A DNA stretch of 64,000 nucleotides, from the NCBI RefSeq assembly GCF_002081825.1, contig NZ_MUKU01000011.1:94396-158395 (forward strand), in the 5' to 3' direction. Of the stretch, positions 17,247-26,256 are shown one piece after another. Made by a program: the position numbers and the translations under genes. The DNA is from Chromobacterium haemolyticum (GTDB lineage Bacteria > Pseudomonadota > Gammaproteobacteria > Burkholderiales > Chromobacteriaceae). The number at the start of each line of letters is the position of its first letter. The first letter of the stretch is position 1. The notes beneath the pieces are model-generated. The model ran no database searches, had not been told where the DNA came from, and worked only from the letters and a program-made list of their open reading frames with translations.

Positions 17247-18263
17247 TCATTTCCACGGCCGGTTGTAGGCGCCCAGCGTTTGCTGTTGTCCTTCCGACAC
17301 TTTGTTCAGCGCCTGGTGCCAGGCCGGGCGCGCCTGGAAGCGCGCGCCGTCGCGGCCGGCGGCGTCCAGCGCTTCGCGCAGCGCTCGCGTCACCTGGGCC
17401 ACGTAAGCCGGGCTGCGCTGGCGCCCTTCCACCTTGATGGCGGCGACGCCGCTGGCGATGATTTGCGGCAGCATGTCCAGCACATTGAGGCTGGTGGGTT
17501 CTTCCAGCGCGTAATAGGTTTCGTCGCGCACCTGGAAGCGACCCTTGCACAGCGTCGGGTAGCCGGCGGGTTCGTCGTCGCGGTAGCTGTCGATCAGGAT
17601 GTGGTTGAGGCGGGCGTTCATGCGCTGCCCGTCCGGCTCCCAGCGCACGAACTTGGCCGGCGAGCACACCCCGTGTGTGTTGGGCGATTCGCCGGTGGCG
17701 TAGCTGGACAGCTGACAGCGGCCTTCCACCATCACGCACAGGCTGCCGAAGCCGAAGACTTCGATCTCGACGTCGGTGTGTTCGATCACGTGGCGCACCT
17801 GATCCAGGGTCAGCACCCGAGGGAGCACCGCGCGGCGGATGCCGAACATGTCGCGCGCCAGATTGATGGCTTCGTAATTGGTGGCCGAGCTTTGCACCGA
17901 CATGTGCAGGCGCAGCTCAGGGTGGCGTTCTGCGGCGTAGGCCATCAGGCCCAGGTCGGCCAGGATCAGCGCGTCGGCGCCCAGGGCCGCGCCTTGGTCC
18001 ACCGCCGCGCGCCAGCGGCCGGCGTCGGCGCCTTGGGCGAAGGTGTTGATCGCCAGCAGCACTTTGCGACCGTGGCGATGCGCATAGGCGATGCCTTCGC
18101 GCGCGCTGGCGTCGTCGAAATTCAGCCCGGCGAAATTGCGGGCGTTGGTCTGGTTTTTCAGGCCCAGGTAAACGGTGTCGGCGCCGTTGTCCACCGCGGC
18201 CTTGAGCGCCGGCAGGCTGCCGGCGGGGCAGACCAGCTCGGGCAGGGATGTGTGCAGAGCCAT
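17247..18263 (-). CDS. ubiU: Ubiquinone anaerobic biosynthesis protein UbiU (U32 family)
   Basis: A 338-residue U32-family partner of UbiV. The 4Fe-4S cysteines are present at 176, 183, 200 and 239, the same spacing as in E. coli UbiU with a seven-residue offset. The N-terminal ELVCPAGSLPALKAAVDNGA is characteristic. It is the first gene of ubiUVT. A weak FNR-like sequence lies upstream at 18320-18333, but it overlaps the terminator of the next gene. Confidence 0.93.
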   Translation of the reverse strand: MALHTSLPELVCPAGSLPALKAAVDNGADTVYLGLKNQTNARNFAGLNFDDASAREGIAYAHRHGRKVLLAINTFAQGADAGRWRAAVDQGAALGADALILADLGLMAYAAERHPELRLHMSVQSSATNYEAINLARDMFGIRRAVLPRVLTLDQVRHVIEHTDVEIEVFGFGSLCVMVEGRCQLSSYATGESPNTHGVCSPAKFVRWEPDGQRMNARLNHILIDSYRDDEPAGYPTLCKGRFQVRDETYYALEEPTSLNVLDMLPQIIASGVAAIKVEGRQRSPAYVAQVTRALREALDAAGRDGARFQARPAWHQALNKVSEGQQQTLGAYNRPWK

Positions 18264-18296
18264 CTTGGTCGGTCCGGTTTAAAACCCACCGACGAT

Positions 18297-18324
18297 AACA
18301 AGCCCCGCGTCGCGGGGCCTTGTT
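18297..18324 (-). terminator. Terminator-like hairpin between the sirB2-like gene and ubiU
   Basis: AACAAG-CCCCGCG and CGCGGGG-CTTGTT arms around one base, with a one-base bulge. It lies downstream of the SirB2 gene on the minus strand. Confidence 0.7.
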
Positions 18325-18356
18325 CTGGGTCAAGCGCAGGCCGGGCGCCTGGAGAA

Positions 18357-18743
18357 TCAGAAGAAGGGCACTACCATCTTGGTCTTGGCCACCAGCACGA
18401 TGTAGAACACCGCGACCAGCGCGCAGAGGAAGGCGATCAGCCGGGTTTGCGGCGTTTTGCCGCGGCGCAGCGCGATGGTGCCCAGCGCCACGTAGAGCAC
18501 CAGGCCCACGATCTTGGCCAGCAGCCACGGGCTTTGCAGGATGGGCCAGCCGCCCATGACCACCAGCGCGATGGCACAGCCCAGCAGCAGGGTGTCGATG
18601 ACGTGGGGCAGGATGCGCACCGGCTTTAGCGCCAGGAGGTGCTGTTTGCCGCCCAGCATCAGGCCGCCGCGCACGGCGAACAAGAGAATCGACAGATAGG
18701 CGAAGCCCATGTGGGCGTGTTTGACGATCAGATAAGGATACAT
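18357..18743 (-). CDS. SirB2-family integral membrane protein
   Basis: A 128-residue protein made of about four hydrophobic helices. It matches the SirB2/invasion-regulator family, whose biochemical role is not established. The ATG at 18743 (MYPYLIVKHAHMGF) is preferred over an earlier in-frame start because the helix-rich family sequence begins there. It follows the minor-pilin operon by 80 bp and ends just before the hairpin upstream of ubiU. Confidence 0.8.
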   Translation of the reverse strand: MYPYLIVKHAHMGFAYLSILLFAVRGGLMLGGKQHLLALKPVRILPHVIDTLLLGCAIALVVMGGWPILQSPWLLAKIVGLVLYVALGTIALRRGKTPQTRLIAFLCALVAVFYIVLVAKTKMVVPFF

Positions 18744-18823
18744 AGGCGTCCGGAAGTTAAAAACCTGTTGAATGTCCGCTGCGCTTGGTGAAACCTTGGG
18801 CAAGCTTTAGGGCTTGAGCGCGC

Positions 18824-20827
18824 TTAACGATAGCGCGCCCATAATACCCGCGCCGCGCCCGTTTGCGGGTTCGGCGTGCCGCCGCCGCCTTCGCCCGGCA
18901 AACCGTTCTGACCGCTGATGTCGATCACGGTTTCCGCGCCCAGGCTGTTCAGCGGCCGGTTCGGCGGCGGAGCGCCGGGCGGCCGGCTTTGCAGCGCCGC
19001 GCTGACAGAGCCGTAGATATGCGTGCTGCCGGCGGTGTCCAGCGTGTCGCCGGCCAACACCGCGCCGTGTATCCGATTGCTGGCGCCCAGCTTGATCTTG
19101 CCGCCGCTGAAAGCTTGGGCCGCATCGTAGCCGCCGGCCAGCAAGGCGATGCCGAGCAGAGGGGATTCGCGCAGCGAACTCCGGTCCGCGCCGCAATGGT
19201 TCAGCGGATAGACCTCCGGGAAGTCCGCGCTGCGGCATACTCGCGCCGCGCCGGCCTGGCGCAGGCTCCACAGTTCGACATTGCTGCTGGTTTCGATGTG
19301 GCCGGTGGCGAGGATGGCGTTGTCCAGCCGGCCGTACAGCGACAGATTGCCTTCGAACAACGCCACGCCGGGCAGCATGCCCTGAGGCGGCTTGAGGCGC
19401 AGCAGCCATTGCTGTGTGGTGCTGCCGGACAAGCAGCTCTCCGCGTCGCTCTCGCATAGTCGCAAGGCCGGCTGGCCGGCCACCGGGGCACAGCGCTTGC
19501 CGTCGGCCTGCAAGGCCGGGCATAGATCGTTGCGCTGCCAGTCGTCGGTCCGCTGCCGGCCCAGCCGGTAGACCGCGCCGTCCGGTACGCCGGCCACGTG
19601 TTGCAGCCGGACGCGGATGCGCTGCAAGGCGTCGGAGGAACGGTCCGCCGCATCCCAGTAGACGATGAGGTTGGCGGCATCGCGGTAATCGTTGGCGTTG
19701 ATGCGGGTCGCGCCCAGTCGGAACTCGGGCACCGGTTCCAGCGGCACTTTCAGCCCGGCCTGATGGCGTACCCGCACGGTGTTCGGCGGCGCTTGGCGCG
19801 GTTGGCCGGCGGCGTCGAAGATCGGCGCGCCGTTGTGGGTGAAGGCGCCGCCGATGAGGCCGTCGTCGATGTTGGCGTTGCCGCGGCTGTCCAGCAGGCC
19901 CTGGGCGCGCAAGGCGTTTAGCCGATTGCTGCTGCTGGTGCGCACATCGCCTTGGCTCAGCAATTGCGCGGAAACGGCGACGTTGCCGGCCAGGGTCACG
20001 TCGCCGATGGCGGCCAGCCGGCCCACCCGTTCGCCGCTGCTGCCGATCGCGCCGTTGGCGGCGGCGGTTTCCACGTCGCTGCCGCTGCCCATGACGATGT
20101 TGCCGCGCGCTTTCAGCGTCAGGAACTGGCCGCTGTTGACGCGGATGTCGCCGTTGCTCCACAGGCTGAGCGGGGCCTGGCCGTCGCCGCGGGCCGGATT
20201 GCCCTGGAACAGGATGTCGCCGGTGGCCTGGATCGCGCTGACGCCGCTCAGGCTGCCGCTGGTGTCCACCGCGCCTTCCACTTGCAAGAGCGCGTCCTTG
20301 GCGCCGGTGACCACAATATTGCCGCTGGTGGACAGGCCGCCGCGGATTTGCGCCGCGGCGTTGGCGGCCGGTGGCGGGGGCGTGCCGTTCAATTGGTAGA
20401 CCACTTCCAGCGTCACCGTGGCGTCGCCGCTGCGGGCGGTGATCCAGGCGGCGACCTTGTCGTCTTCGACCACGGCGCCGGCGGCGCGCGGCGCCGGCAG
20501 CAGCTTGATCTGGAGAGCGTCGGCCAGCGCCTGGCTTTCCAGCGGCAAGCTGGCGCGGTCCAGGCTCAGCGCCGCGCCGTCCCGTTCCAGCGCCTTAATT
20601 TGCGCCGGCGTCAGCGCCGACAGGTATTGCCGCACCAATTCCGCGCCTGTCCAGGCGCGCCACTGCGCTTCGCTATTGCCGCGCAAGGAGCGGGTCAGTT
20701 CCTGCTGGCCACGCAGGTGGTGCATGCCGCCCAGGGCCAGCGCGGTCAGGGCCATGCCGGTGAGCAGCACCATCAGTACCGCGGCGACGCCGCGTTGCCG
20801 GCGCGGCGGGAGGGGGCGGGCCTTCAT
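18824..20827 (-). CDS. Large PilX-like minor pilin with repetitive beta-solenoid-like region
   Basis: A 667-residue protein, last gene of the minor-pilin operon. The N terminus (QRGVAAVLMVLLTGMALTAL) has the basic leader, Gly cleavage site and hydrophobic helix of PilX/GspK-like pilins. Usual PilX proteins are under 250 residues. Here the middle (about 165-300) contains recurring G-[DN]-[IV] strands such as TGDILFQGN, NGDIRVNSG, RGNIVMGSG and IGDVTLAGN, as in polymer-forming or beta-helix folds. Several cysteines follow (about 430-560). It probably sits at or near the pilus tip, as inference. Its start overlaps the pilW-like stop by four bases. Confidence 0.75.
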   Translation of the reverse strand: MKARPLPPRRQRGVAAVLMVLLTGMALTALALGGMHHLRGQQELTRSLRGNSEAQWRAWTGAELVRQYLSALTPAQIKALERDGAALSLDRASLPLESQALADALQIKLLPAPRAAGAVVEDDKVAAWITARSGDATVTLEVVYQLNGTPPPPAANAAAQIRGGLSTSGNIVVTGAKDALLQVEGAVDTSGSLSGVSAIQATGDILFQGNPARGDGQAPLSLWSNGDIRVNSGQFLTLKARGNIVMGSGSDVETAAANGAIGSSGERVGRLAAIGDVTLAGNVAVSAQLLSQGDVRTSSSNRLNALRAQGLLDSRGNANIDDGLIGGAFTHNGAPIFDAAGQPRQAPPNTVRVRHQAGLKVPLEPVPEFRLGATRINANDYRDAANLIVYWDAADRSSDALQRIRVRLQHVAGVPDGAVYRLGRQRTDDWQRNDLCPALQADGKRCAPVAGQPALRLCESDAESCLSGSTTQQWLLRLKPPQGMLPGVALFEGNLSLYGRLDNAILATGHIETSSNVELWSLRQAGAARVCRSADFPEVYPLNHCGADRSSLRESPLLGIALLAGGYDAAQAFSGGKIKLGASNRIHGAVLAGDTLDTAGSTHIYGSVSAALQSRPPGAPPPNRPLNSLGAETVIDISGQNGLPGEGGGGTPNPQTGAARVLWARYR

Positions 20828-21519
20828 GCGGGGGCCGCCAGATTGGTCAGACAGCTGGCGAAGCTGCGGCTCTCGCCTTGTTGCGCGTTGTCGTAGTTGA
20901 GCAGCAGCTGGGGAAAGGTCTGGCTGGCCGCCGTTGCCGCCGCATAGGGCCAGCAGGGCTGTTCCAGCCGCAAAGCCATGTTGAGCCTATGGCGCGGCGG
21001 CAGCGGCCCGGTCAGCGCCCGTGCCCGCCATTGCGAAGGCTGGCTTAGCGCGTCTGAGATGACGGCGCAGTCGTCGGCTTGCAGCTGGTACACGACGCTG
21101 TTCTGCCCGGCCTCGCCCAGCCGGGCCACGCCGCGGCAGGCGTAAGCGCCGGCGTCCAGCTGCGGGCGATAGCGCCACACCGCGGCGTTGGCGCTGCCGG
21201 AGGCCACCGGCGCGGCGCTGAGCGCGGTGACGGCGCCGTCGGCGTCCAGGCGCAAATCGCTTATCGACAGCAGCTGCAGGTTCTGTTCGCGGCCGCCGCC
21301 GGCGCCGAAGCCGGCTTCCTGCGCCTGCTGCTGCACGCTAAGCAAGGCCGCCATCAACTGGCTGTCCCGCTGCGCCAGTTTGGCGCTGCCTTGGTCCGGG
21401 TCGAACACGCTGCGCGCAGTCTGTCGATACAGGGTCAGCATCGCCAGCGTGGTGATCAGCGCCAGCAGCATGCCGATCAAGAGCTCCAGCAGGCTAAAGC
21501 CAGAGGCGCGTTTATTCAT
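20824..21519 (-). CDS. PilW-like type IV minor pilin
   Basis: A 231-residue prepilin. The class III signal sequence ends in RASG, followed by FSLLELLIGMLLALITTLAM with Glu at position +5 of the mature protein, the mark of type IV (pseudo)pilins cut by PilD. Length and place after a PilV-like gene fit PilW. It overlaps both neighbours (8 bases with the upstream gene, 4 with the downstream gene). Confidence 0.82.
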   Translation of the reverse strand: MNKRASGFSLLELLIGMLLALITTLAMLTLYRQTARSVFDPDQGSAKLAQRDSQLMAALLSVQQQAQEAGFGAGGGREQNLQLLSISDLRLDADGAVTALSAAPVASGSANAAVWRYRPQLDAGAYACRGVARLGEAGQNSVVYQLQADDCAVISDALSQPSQWRARALTGPLPPRHRLNMALRLEQPCWPYAAATAASQTFPQLLLNYDNAQQGESRSFASCLTNLAAPA

Positions 21520-21901
21520 GATTGCTCAGGCTTAGGGTGGACGAGGCCGCATCCCGCAGTTGCAAGGTTTGGCCGCGCAGCGCGGCCTTGGCGGAGATCT
21601 TGGCGCCGCCGTTTTGCGCTTGGCCGCGCAGCGTCACCGCGGGCGTGGAACGGCAGGCCAGCCGCGCGGTGGCGCTGACGCCGCTGGCCAGCGGCCAGTC
21701 GTCGGCGCTGTCGCAGGGCAGGCCGCCCTGTTGCAGCTGTTCCCGCGCCTTGCTCAGGGCCAGCGCGTGCTGTTGCAGTTGCTGTTGGCTGCCCAGACTC
21801 CGCGCATTGACGAAAACGATGCCCAGGCCGGTCAGCATCAGCAGCAACATGGCGATCAGGCTTTCCAGCAGGCTGACGCCGTTTTGCGCCTTATAAGTCA
21901 C
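21512..21901 (-). CDS. PilV-like type IV minor pilin
   Basis: A 129-residue prepilin with leader MTYKAQNG cut before VSLLESLIAMLLLMLTGLGI; the mature chain has Glu at +5. Short length, two cysteines in the globular part and gene order point to PilV. The start overlaps the FimT-like stop by 11 bases. Confidence 0.82.
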   Translation of the reverse strand: MTYKAQNGVSLLESLIAMLLLMLTGLGIVFVNARSLGSQQQLQQHALALSKAREQLQQGGLPCDSADDWPLASGVSATARLACRSTPAVTLRGQAQNGGAKISAKAALRGQTLQLRDAASSTLSLSNHE

Positions 21902-22394
21902 CGCTGAGCTCCTGTTGAGTCCCGCGAATGCAGTAGACCGGCCGCGTGCCGCAGACTACGCCGGCCGCTTGCGTCGCCAGCGGCTGGCCCTGGTTGTTCA
22001 AGGCCAGGCATTGCGCGGCGGGCGTCGTCAGGCAGTTTCTCCCCAGCGTCACCGGGCGGGGCGCGGCGGCGCGCCACAGCGCCGCGCCGTGGCAGCGCTC
22101 GCCTTGGGTGCCGCTGGCCGGCGCGCCGGCGAATACGCACAACTGGCCTTCGGCGCTGGACATCAACACCGCGGCCGCTTGGTCCGGCGGCGTGGCCTGC
22201 GGGTTGCTCAGCGCCGCGGCCTGGGTTTGGGCGTAAGCCCGAGCTAGTTGGCTGCGGCCCAGCGCCAGTTTGTGAGCGTCGCTCCAGCCTTGCGCCAGCG
22301 GCACGCTGAGCAGCGCCAACAGGCCGATCAGCGCCAGCGTCGCGCACAATTCCATCAGGGTCAGGCCGCTCTGGCGGCGGGGCTGGGTCACCAT
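21891..22394 (-). CDS. FimT/GspH-like type IV pseudopilin
   Basis: A 167-residue prepilin (QSG cut site, then LTLMELCATLALIGLLALLS with Glu +5). The GspH/FimT-type globular domain has several cysteines. It initiates on ATG at 22394, overlapping the upstream pilin gene by seven bases. It probably belongs to the complex that primes pilus assembly. Confidence 0.82.
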   Translation of the reverse strand: MVTQPRRQSGLTLMELCATLALIGLLALLSVPLAQGWSDAHKLALGRSQLARAYAQTQAAALSNPQATPPDQAAAVLMSSAEGQLCVFAGAPASGTQGERCHGAALWRAAAPRPVTLGRNCLTTPAAQCLALNNQGQPLATQAAGVVCGTRPVYCIRGTQQELSGDL

Positions 22395-22819
22395 TGGGTC
22401 CGGCAGTCGGCGCTGCTGGTGTTGGCGCTTTGATCCGCGCCGTCGAGCTTCAACACGCAGCCGGACAGCTGCGGGCTGACGCCGCTGGCGGTGAGCAGGA
22501 AGCTGCCGCCCTGGGGTTGGTAGCGATAGTTGAATTCAGGCTGCGCCGGCTGCCAGCTATTGTTGCCCAGCGCGGCGCGGATGGCGCTGGCGTTGTCCGC
22601 GCTGGCGGTGGGGTAAGCCAAGTGCAGCAGTTTGTGATTTTCCAGGGCCAGGCTCAAGGCCATCAGGTCGCTCTTGGCGGTATTGGCCTTGGCGGCCTGT
22701 ACGTGGCGCTGGTAGGACGGCACCGCCACCAAGAGCAGGATGCCGACGATGGCGGCCACCACCATCATCTCGATCAGGGTGAAGCCGGAATGGCCTTGAG
22801 GCCGGACGAATGCGCTCAC
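22388..22819 (-). CDS. PilE-like type IV pilin
   Basis: A 143-residue type IVa pilin with leader ending HSG, then FTLIEMMVVAAIVGILLLVA, Glu +5. Two cysteines near the C terminus (in LSGCVLKLDG and SADCRTQW) would form the D-region disulfide loop. It is the first gene of the five-gene minor-pilin operon and could be a minor pilin (PilE/ComP type) rather than the major subunit. PilY1 is not present in this operon. Confidence 0.85.
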   Translation of the reverse strand: MSAFVRPQGHSGFTLIEMMVVAAIVGILLLVAVPSYQRHVQAAKANTAKSDLMALSLALENHKLLHLAYPTASADNASAIRAALGNNSWQPAQPEFNYRYQPQGGSFLLTASGVSPQLSGCVLKLDGADQSANTSSADCRTQW

Positions 22820-23031
22820 GACATCGCCTTGTTAAATAAACGTCATATTTTAGCGTTATTGGATCCATATTGGTATTGATTGGCATCAATATGCTTTGTA
22901 AATATCCTGTCGAGATGCAAGCCGCCGCCGATACGTTGCGGCTCGGCATAATCTGCCGCGCGCGGCGCATGCGGTCGATCCGGGCCGCGGATGCTACACT
23001 TGGCCTGATTTCACCACCCGTCGATTCCCTC

Positions 23032-26000
23032 ATGCTGCTTCTTTACCAGTCCAACCGCTTGGAGCAATTGGGCCAGCTGTTTTGCGGCATGAGCCAGAGC
23101 TTGCCGCTGTCTGATCCCTTCGCGCCGGAAACCGTGATCGTGCAGAGTCGCGGCATGGGGCGCTGGATCACGCTGGACCTGGCGCGCAGCAACGGCGTGG
23201 CCGCCAATCTGGACTTCGTGTTGCCGGCGGCCTTCGCCTGGAGGCTGATGCAGCGGGTGATGCCGGAGCTGCCGCGCAAGTCCTCGTTTGCGCCGGAAGT
23301 GCTGAGCTGGCGGCTGATGGAGCTGCTGCCCACGCTGGAGGGCGAGCCTTTTCTCGCTCTGTCGCGCTATCTGGAGGGCGGCGAGGCCGCCTGTTTCGAG
23401 CTGGCCGGCAAAGTGGCGGACATCTTCGACCAATACTTGGTGTTTCGGCCAGATTGGATCCGCGGTTGGGAGGCCGGCCAGTTGCAGGACTTGGGCGAGG
23501 ACGAAGCCTGGCAGGCCGCGCTGTGGCGGCGGCTGGCCGACAGCGATTCCAGCCGCCATCGCGTGCGCATGCTGGATGAATTCTTCGCCGAACTGAAGGC
23601 CGAGCACTTGCCGGAACGAGTGACGCTGTTCGGCATCGCCAGCCTGGCGCCCATGTATCTGGCCCTGGTCAAGCGCCTGTCCCAACTCACCGACGTCTGC
23701 CTGTTCACCCTCAATCCCTGCGAAGCGTATTGGGGCGACATCGTCGACGCACGTCGCAAGCTCAAGCTGCGGCAAAAGGGCGATTTGTTCGCCACCGAGG
23801 GCCATCCCTTATTGGCCTCCTTGGGCAAACAGGGGCGTGATTTTTTCGAGTTGATCGCCGAAGACAGCGAACTGGACGCGCGCCCCTTGTTCGACGCCCC
23901 GCGCGGCGATGCGCTGCTGGCGAGGCTGCAACGCGACATCCTGCAATTGAACGACCCCAAGGACGCGCCGCGGCCGCTGGCGGCGGACGACGAGTCGGTG
24001 CAGATCCACGCCGCCCACGGGCCGATGCGCGAATTGGAGGTGTTGAAAGACCGCTTGCTGGCGATGTTCCGCGACGACCCGAGTCTCAATCCCGCCGACG
24101 TGGCGGTGCTGACGCCGGACATCAATAGCTACGCGCCCTATATCGACGCCGTATTCGGCGCCCGTCCGCAGGAGGACGCGGCGCCGGATATCCCTTACAG
24201 CATCGCCGACCGCCGCATCGCGCGGGAAGAACCGTTGCTGGCCAGCTACGCCGCCTTGCTGGATCTGGCGGACTCCCGCTTCGCCGCCGATCAGGTGCTG
24301 GCCTTGCTGGACGCGCCGGCTCTGCTGCGCCGCTTTGGCTTGGACGACGCCGACGTGCCCTTTGTGCGTCAATGGGCGCGGGAAGCCGGCATCCGCTGGG
24401 GGCGGGACGCCGCGCACAAGGCGGCGCTGGGCTTGCCGGCGGATCCCGTGTTTACCTGGCGCTGGGGTCTGGACCGGCTGCTGCTGGGCGCGGTGTTGCC
24501 GCCGGCCTTGGCCGGAGACGACAGCGGCCTGTACGCCGGCCTGCTGCCGCACAGCAGCGCTCAGGGCCAGCTGGCGGAAGCGCTGGGGCGTTTCGCCGCT
24601 TGCTACAGCGAACTGGAACGGGCGGCGGAGGAATGGGCGCTCCCGGCCAGCCCTGCGCGGTGGGCGGAGCGGCTGCAGCAGGCTTGCGAGCGTTTGTTCG
24701 ACGCCGACGCCGACGACGAGAAAGCGCTGGAAGTCCTGCGCGGCGCGCTGGCGGAATTGGCGGAGGACGCGGAGCTGGCCGGTTTTGAACAGCCGGTGGG
24801 CTTGCCGGTGGTGCGGGACTGGCTCAAGCGCAAGCTCACGCTGGCCTCTCCGCTGGGCTTTCTTTCCGGCGGCGTCACCTTCTGCGCGATGGTGCCGATG
24901 CGCTCCATTCCCTTCCGCGTGCTGTGTCTGATCGGCATGAACGATGGCGCTTACCCGCGCGACGAACGCCCGGTCAGCTTCGACTTGGTGGCGCGCCATC
25001 CGCGCCGCGGCGACCGCTCGCGGCGCTTCGACGACCGCTATCTGTTTCTGGAGGCCATCCTCTCCGCGCGCGAAAAACTGTACTTGTCCTATGTGGGGCA
25101 GTCCGCCCGCAGCGGAGAAACCCTGCCGCCGTCGCCGCTGATCGCCGAGTTGCTGGACTGCTTCTCCGCCATGTGCGGCCAGGATCTCGGCCGGACCTTG
25201 ACGGTGCGCCATCCGCTGCAGCCATTTTCGCCTGCCGCCTACGACGGCGCGGATCTGCGGCTGGCCAGTTTCGAGCCCACCTTCGCTGCGGCCTTGTCTC
25301 AGCCGGAGGCCGCGCCGCGTTCCTTCGCCGGCGTTTTGCCGCCGGCGGCGCTCAGCGGCGTGGTCAATCTGCATGATTTCATCCGCTTCTGGCGCAATCC
25401 GGTGCGCGCCTGGCTGGCGGACCGGCTCGCCATCCGTTTGTTTGGCGGCGACGAGGAGTTGCCGGTGCGCGAGCCCTTCGCCGTGGACGGCGACGCCAGC
25501 CAGGCGGTGCGCAGGCAACTGGTGGACGCCATGTTGCACCGCCGTCCGCAAGCGCCGGTGCGCGAGCGCGTCGCCGCCGCCGGCCTATTGCCGCCGGCCG
25601 CGCTGGGCCGGGCCTGGCTGGTGGAGGAGGCGCGTTCCAGCGTCAAGCTGGCGGCGCGGCTGCCGGCCGCTCTGAGCCGGGACGTTCTGCCGCCGCAGCC
25701 GGTCCATCTGCACGCGGCCGGTCTCACCCTGGTGGGCGAGCTCACCGGGCTGCGTCCCGAAGGTCAGCTGGACTTTGTCGTCGGCAAGATCAACGCCGCT
25801 CAGCGCGTGGCCCTGTGGCTGAGCCACCTGATTCTGTGCGCGGCGCGGCCGCCGGGCGTGGCCTGCCGCACCGTCTGTTACGACGATGCCGGCAGCCTGC
25901 TGTTGGAGGACGAGCCGGAGGCCTTGGCCTTGCTGGAGCCGTGGCTGGCGCGTTGGCGTCAGGGGCAGGATCAGCCCTTGCCCTGGTTCGGCCGCACTAG

Positions 26001-26241
26001 TTGGGCTTACGCCGAGGCCTTGGCCGCGGAGCCGGAGCGGCGCGACAAGGCGATGCAGAAGGCGCTGGAGAAGTGGGATCCAAGCTTTGTTCGCGAAGGC
26101 GGCATGGCGCAAAAGGACGAGGCCGCGATCGCGCTGGCCTTTCGCCATCAGCAGCCGCTGGACGATCCTCTGTTCGCGCAACTGGCGGAAACACTGCTGC
26201 TGCCGCTGGCGGAACGGCTACAGGGCGGCGGCGAGGATTGA
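23032..26241 (+). CDS. recC: Exodeoxyribonuclease V subunit gamma (RecC)
   Basis: A 1069-residue RecC, slightly shorter than the E. coli protein (about 1120). RecC recognises Chi and holds RecB and RecD in the RecBCD helicase-nuclease for double-strand break repair. Seen are the N-terminal FAPETVIVQSRGMGRWI, TLFGIASLAPMYLALVKRLS, CLFTLNPCEAYWGD and FRVLCLIGMNDGAYPRDE. The ATG at 23032 starts MLLLYQSNRLEQL; longer in-frame starts lack similarity. recB and recD are not next to it; the following gene is convergent and 15 bp away. Confidence 0.94.
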   Translation: MLLLYQSNRLEQLGQLFCGMSQSLPLSDPFAPETVIVQSRGMGRWITLDLARSNGVAANLDFVLPAAFAWRLMQRVMPELPRKSSFAPEVLSWRLMELLPTLEGEPFLALSRYLEGGEAACFELAGKVADIFDQYLVFRPDWIRGWEAGQLQDLGEDEAWQAALWRRLADSDSSRHRVRMLDEFFAELKAEHLPERVTLFGIASLAPMYLALVKRLSQLTDVCLFTLNPCEAYWGDIVDARRKLKLRQKGDLFATEGHPLLASLGKQGRDFFELIAEDSELDARPLFDAPRGDALLARLQRDILQLNDPKDAPRPLAADDESVQIHAAHGPMRELEVLKDRLLAMFRDDPSLNPADVAVLTPDINSYAPYIDAVFGARPQEDAAPDIPYSIADRRIAREEPLLASYAALLDLADSRFAADQVLALLDAPALLRRFGLDDADVPFVRQWAREAGIRWGRDAAHKAALGLPADPVFTWRWGLDRLLLGAVLPPALAGDDSGLYAGLLPHSSAQGQLAEALGRFAACYSELERAAEEWALPASPARWAERLQQACERLFDADADDEKALEVLRGALAELAEDAELAGFEQPVGLPVVRDWLKRKLTLASPLGFLSGGVTFCAMVPMRSIPFRVLCLIGMNDGAYPRDERPVSFDLVARHPRRGDRSRRFDDRYLFLEAILSAREKLYLSYVGQSARSGETLPPSPLIAELLDCFSAMCGQDLGRTLTVRHPLQPFSPAAYDGADLRLASFEPTFAAALSQPEAAPRSFAGVLPPAALSGVVNLHDFIRFWRNPVRAWLADRLAIRLFGGDEELPVREPFAVDGDASQAVRRQLVDAMLHRRPQAPVRERVAAAGLLPPAALGRAWLVEEARSSVKLAARLPAALSRDVLPPQPVHLHAAGLTLVGELTGLRPEGQLDFVVGKINAAQRVALWLSHLILCAARPPGVACRTVCYDDAGSLLLEDEPEALALLEPWLARWRQGQDQPLPWFGRTSWAYAEALAAEPERRDKAMQKALEKWDPSFVREGGMAQKDEAAIALAFRHQQPLDDPLFAQLAETLLLPLAERLQGGGED

Positions 26242-26256
26242 GGCGGCCGACCCGGC

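Noticed and set aside
17160..18629. Plus-strand frame of 489 codons opposite ubiU/ubiV
   Set aside because: Antisense to U32 genes with all iron-sulfur cysteines in place; the translation is low-complexity His/Gln/Arg-rich.
18807..20162. Arg-rich 451-codon frame overlapping the PilX-like gene
   Set aside because: Same-strand out-of-frame reading with extreme arginine content; the PilX-like frame has the signal sequence and operon overlap.
23809..25551. Minus-strand frame of 580 codons within recC
   Set aside because: Shadow of recC; no motif or ribosome site.
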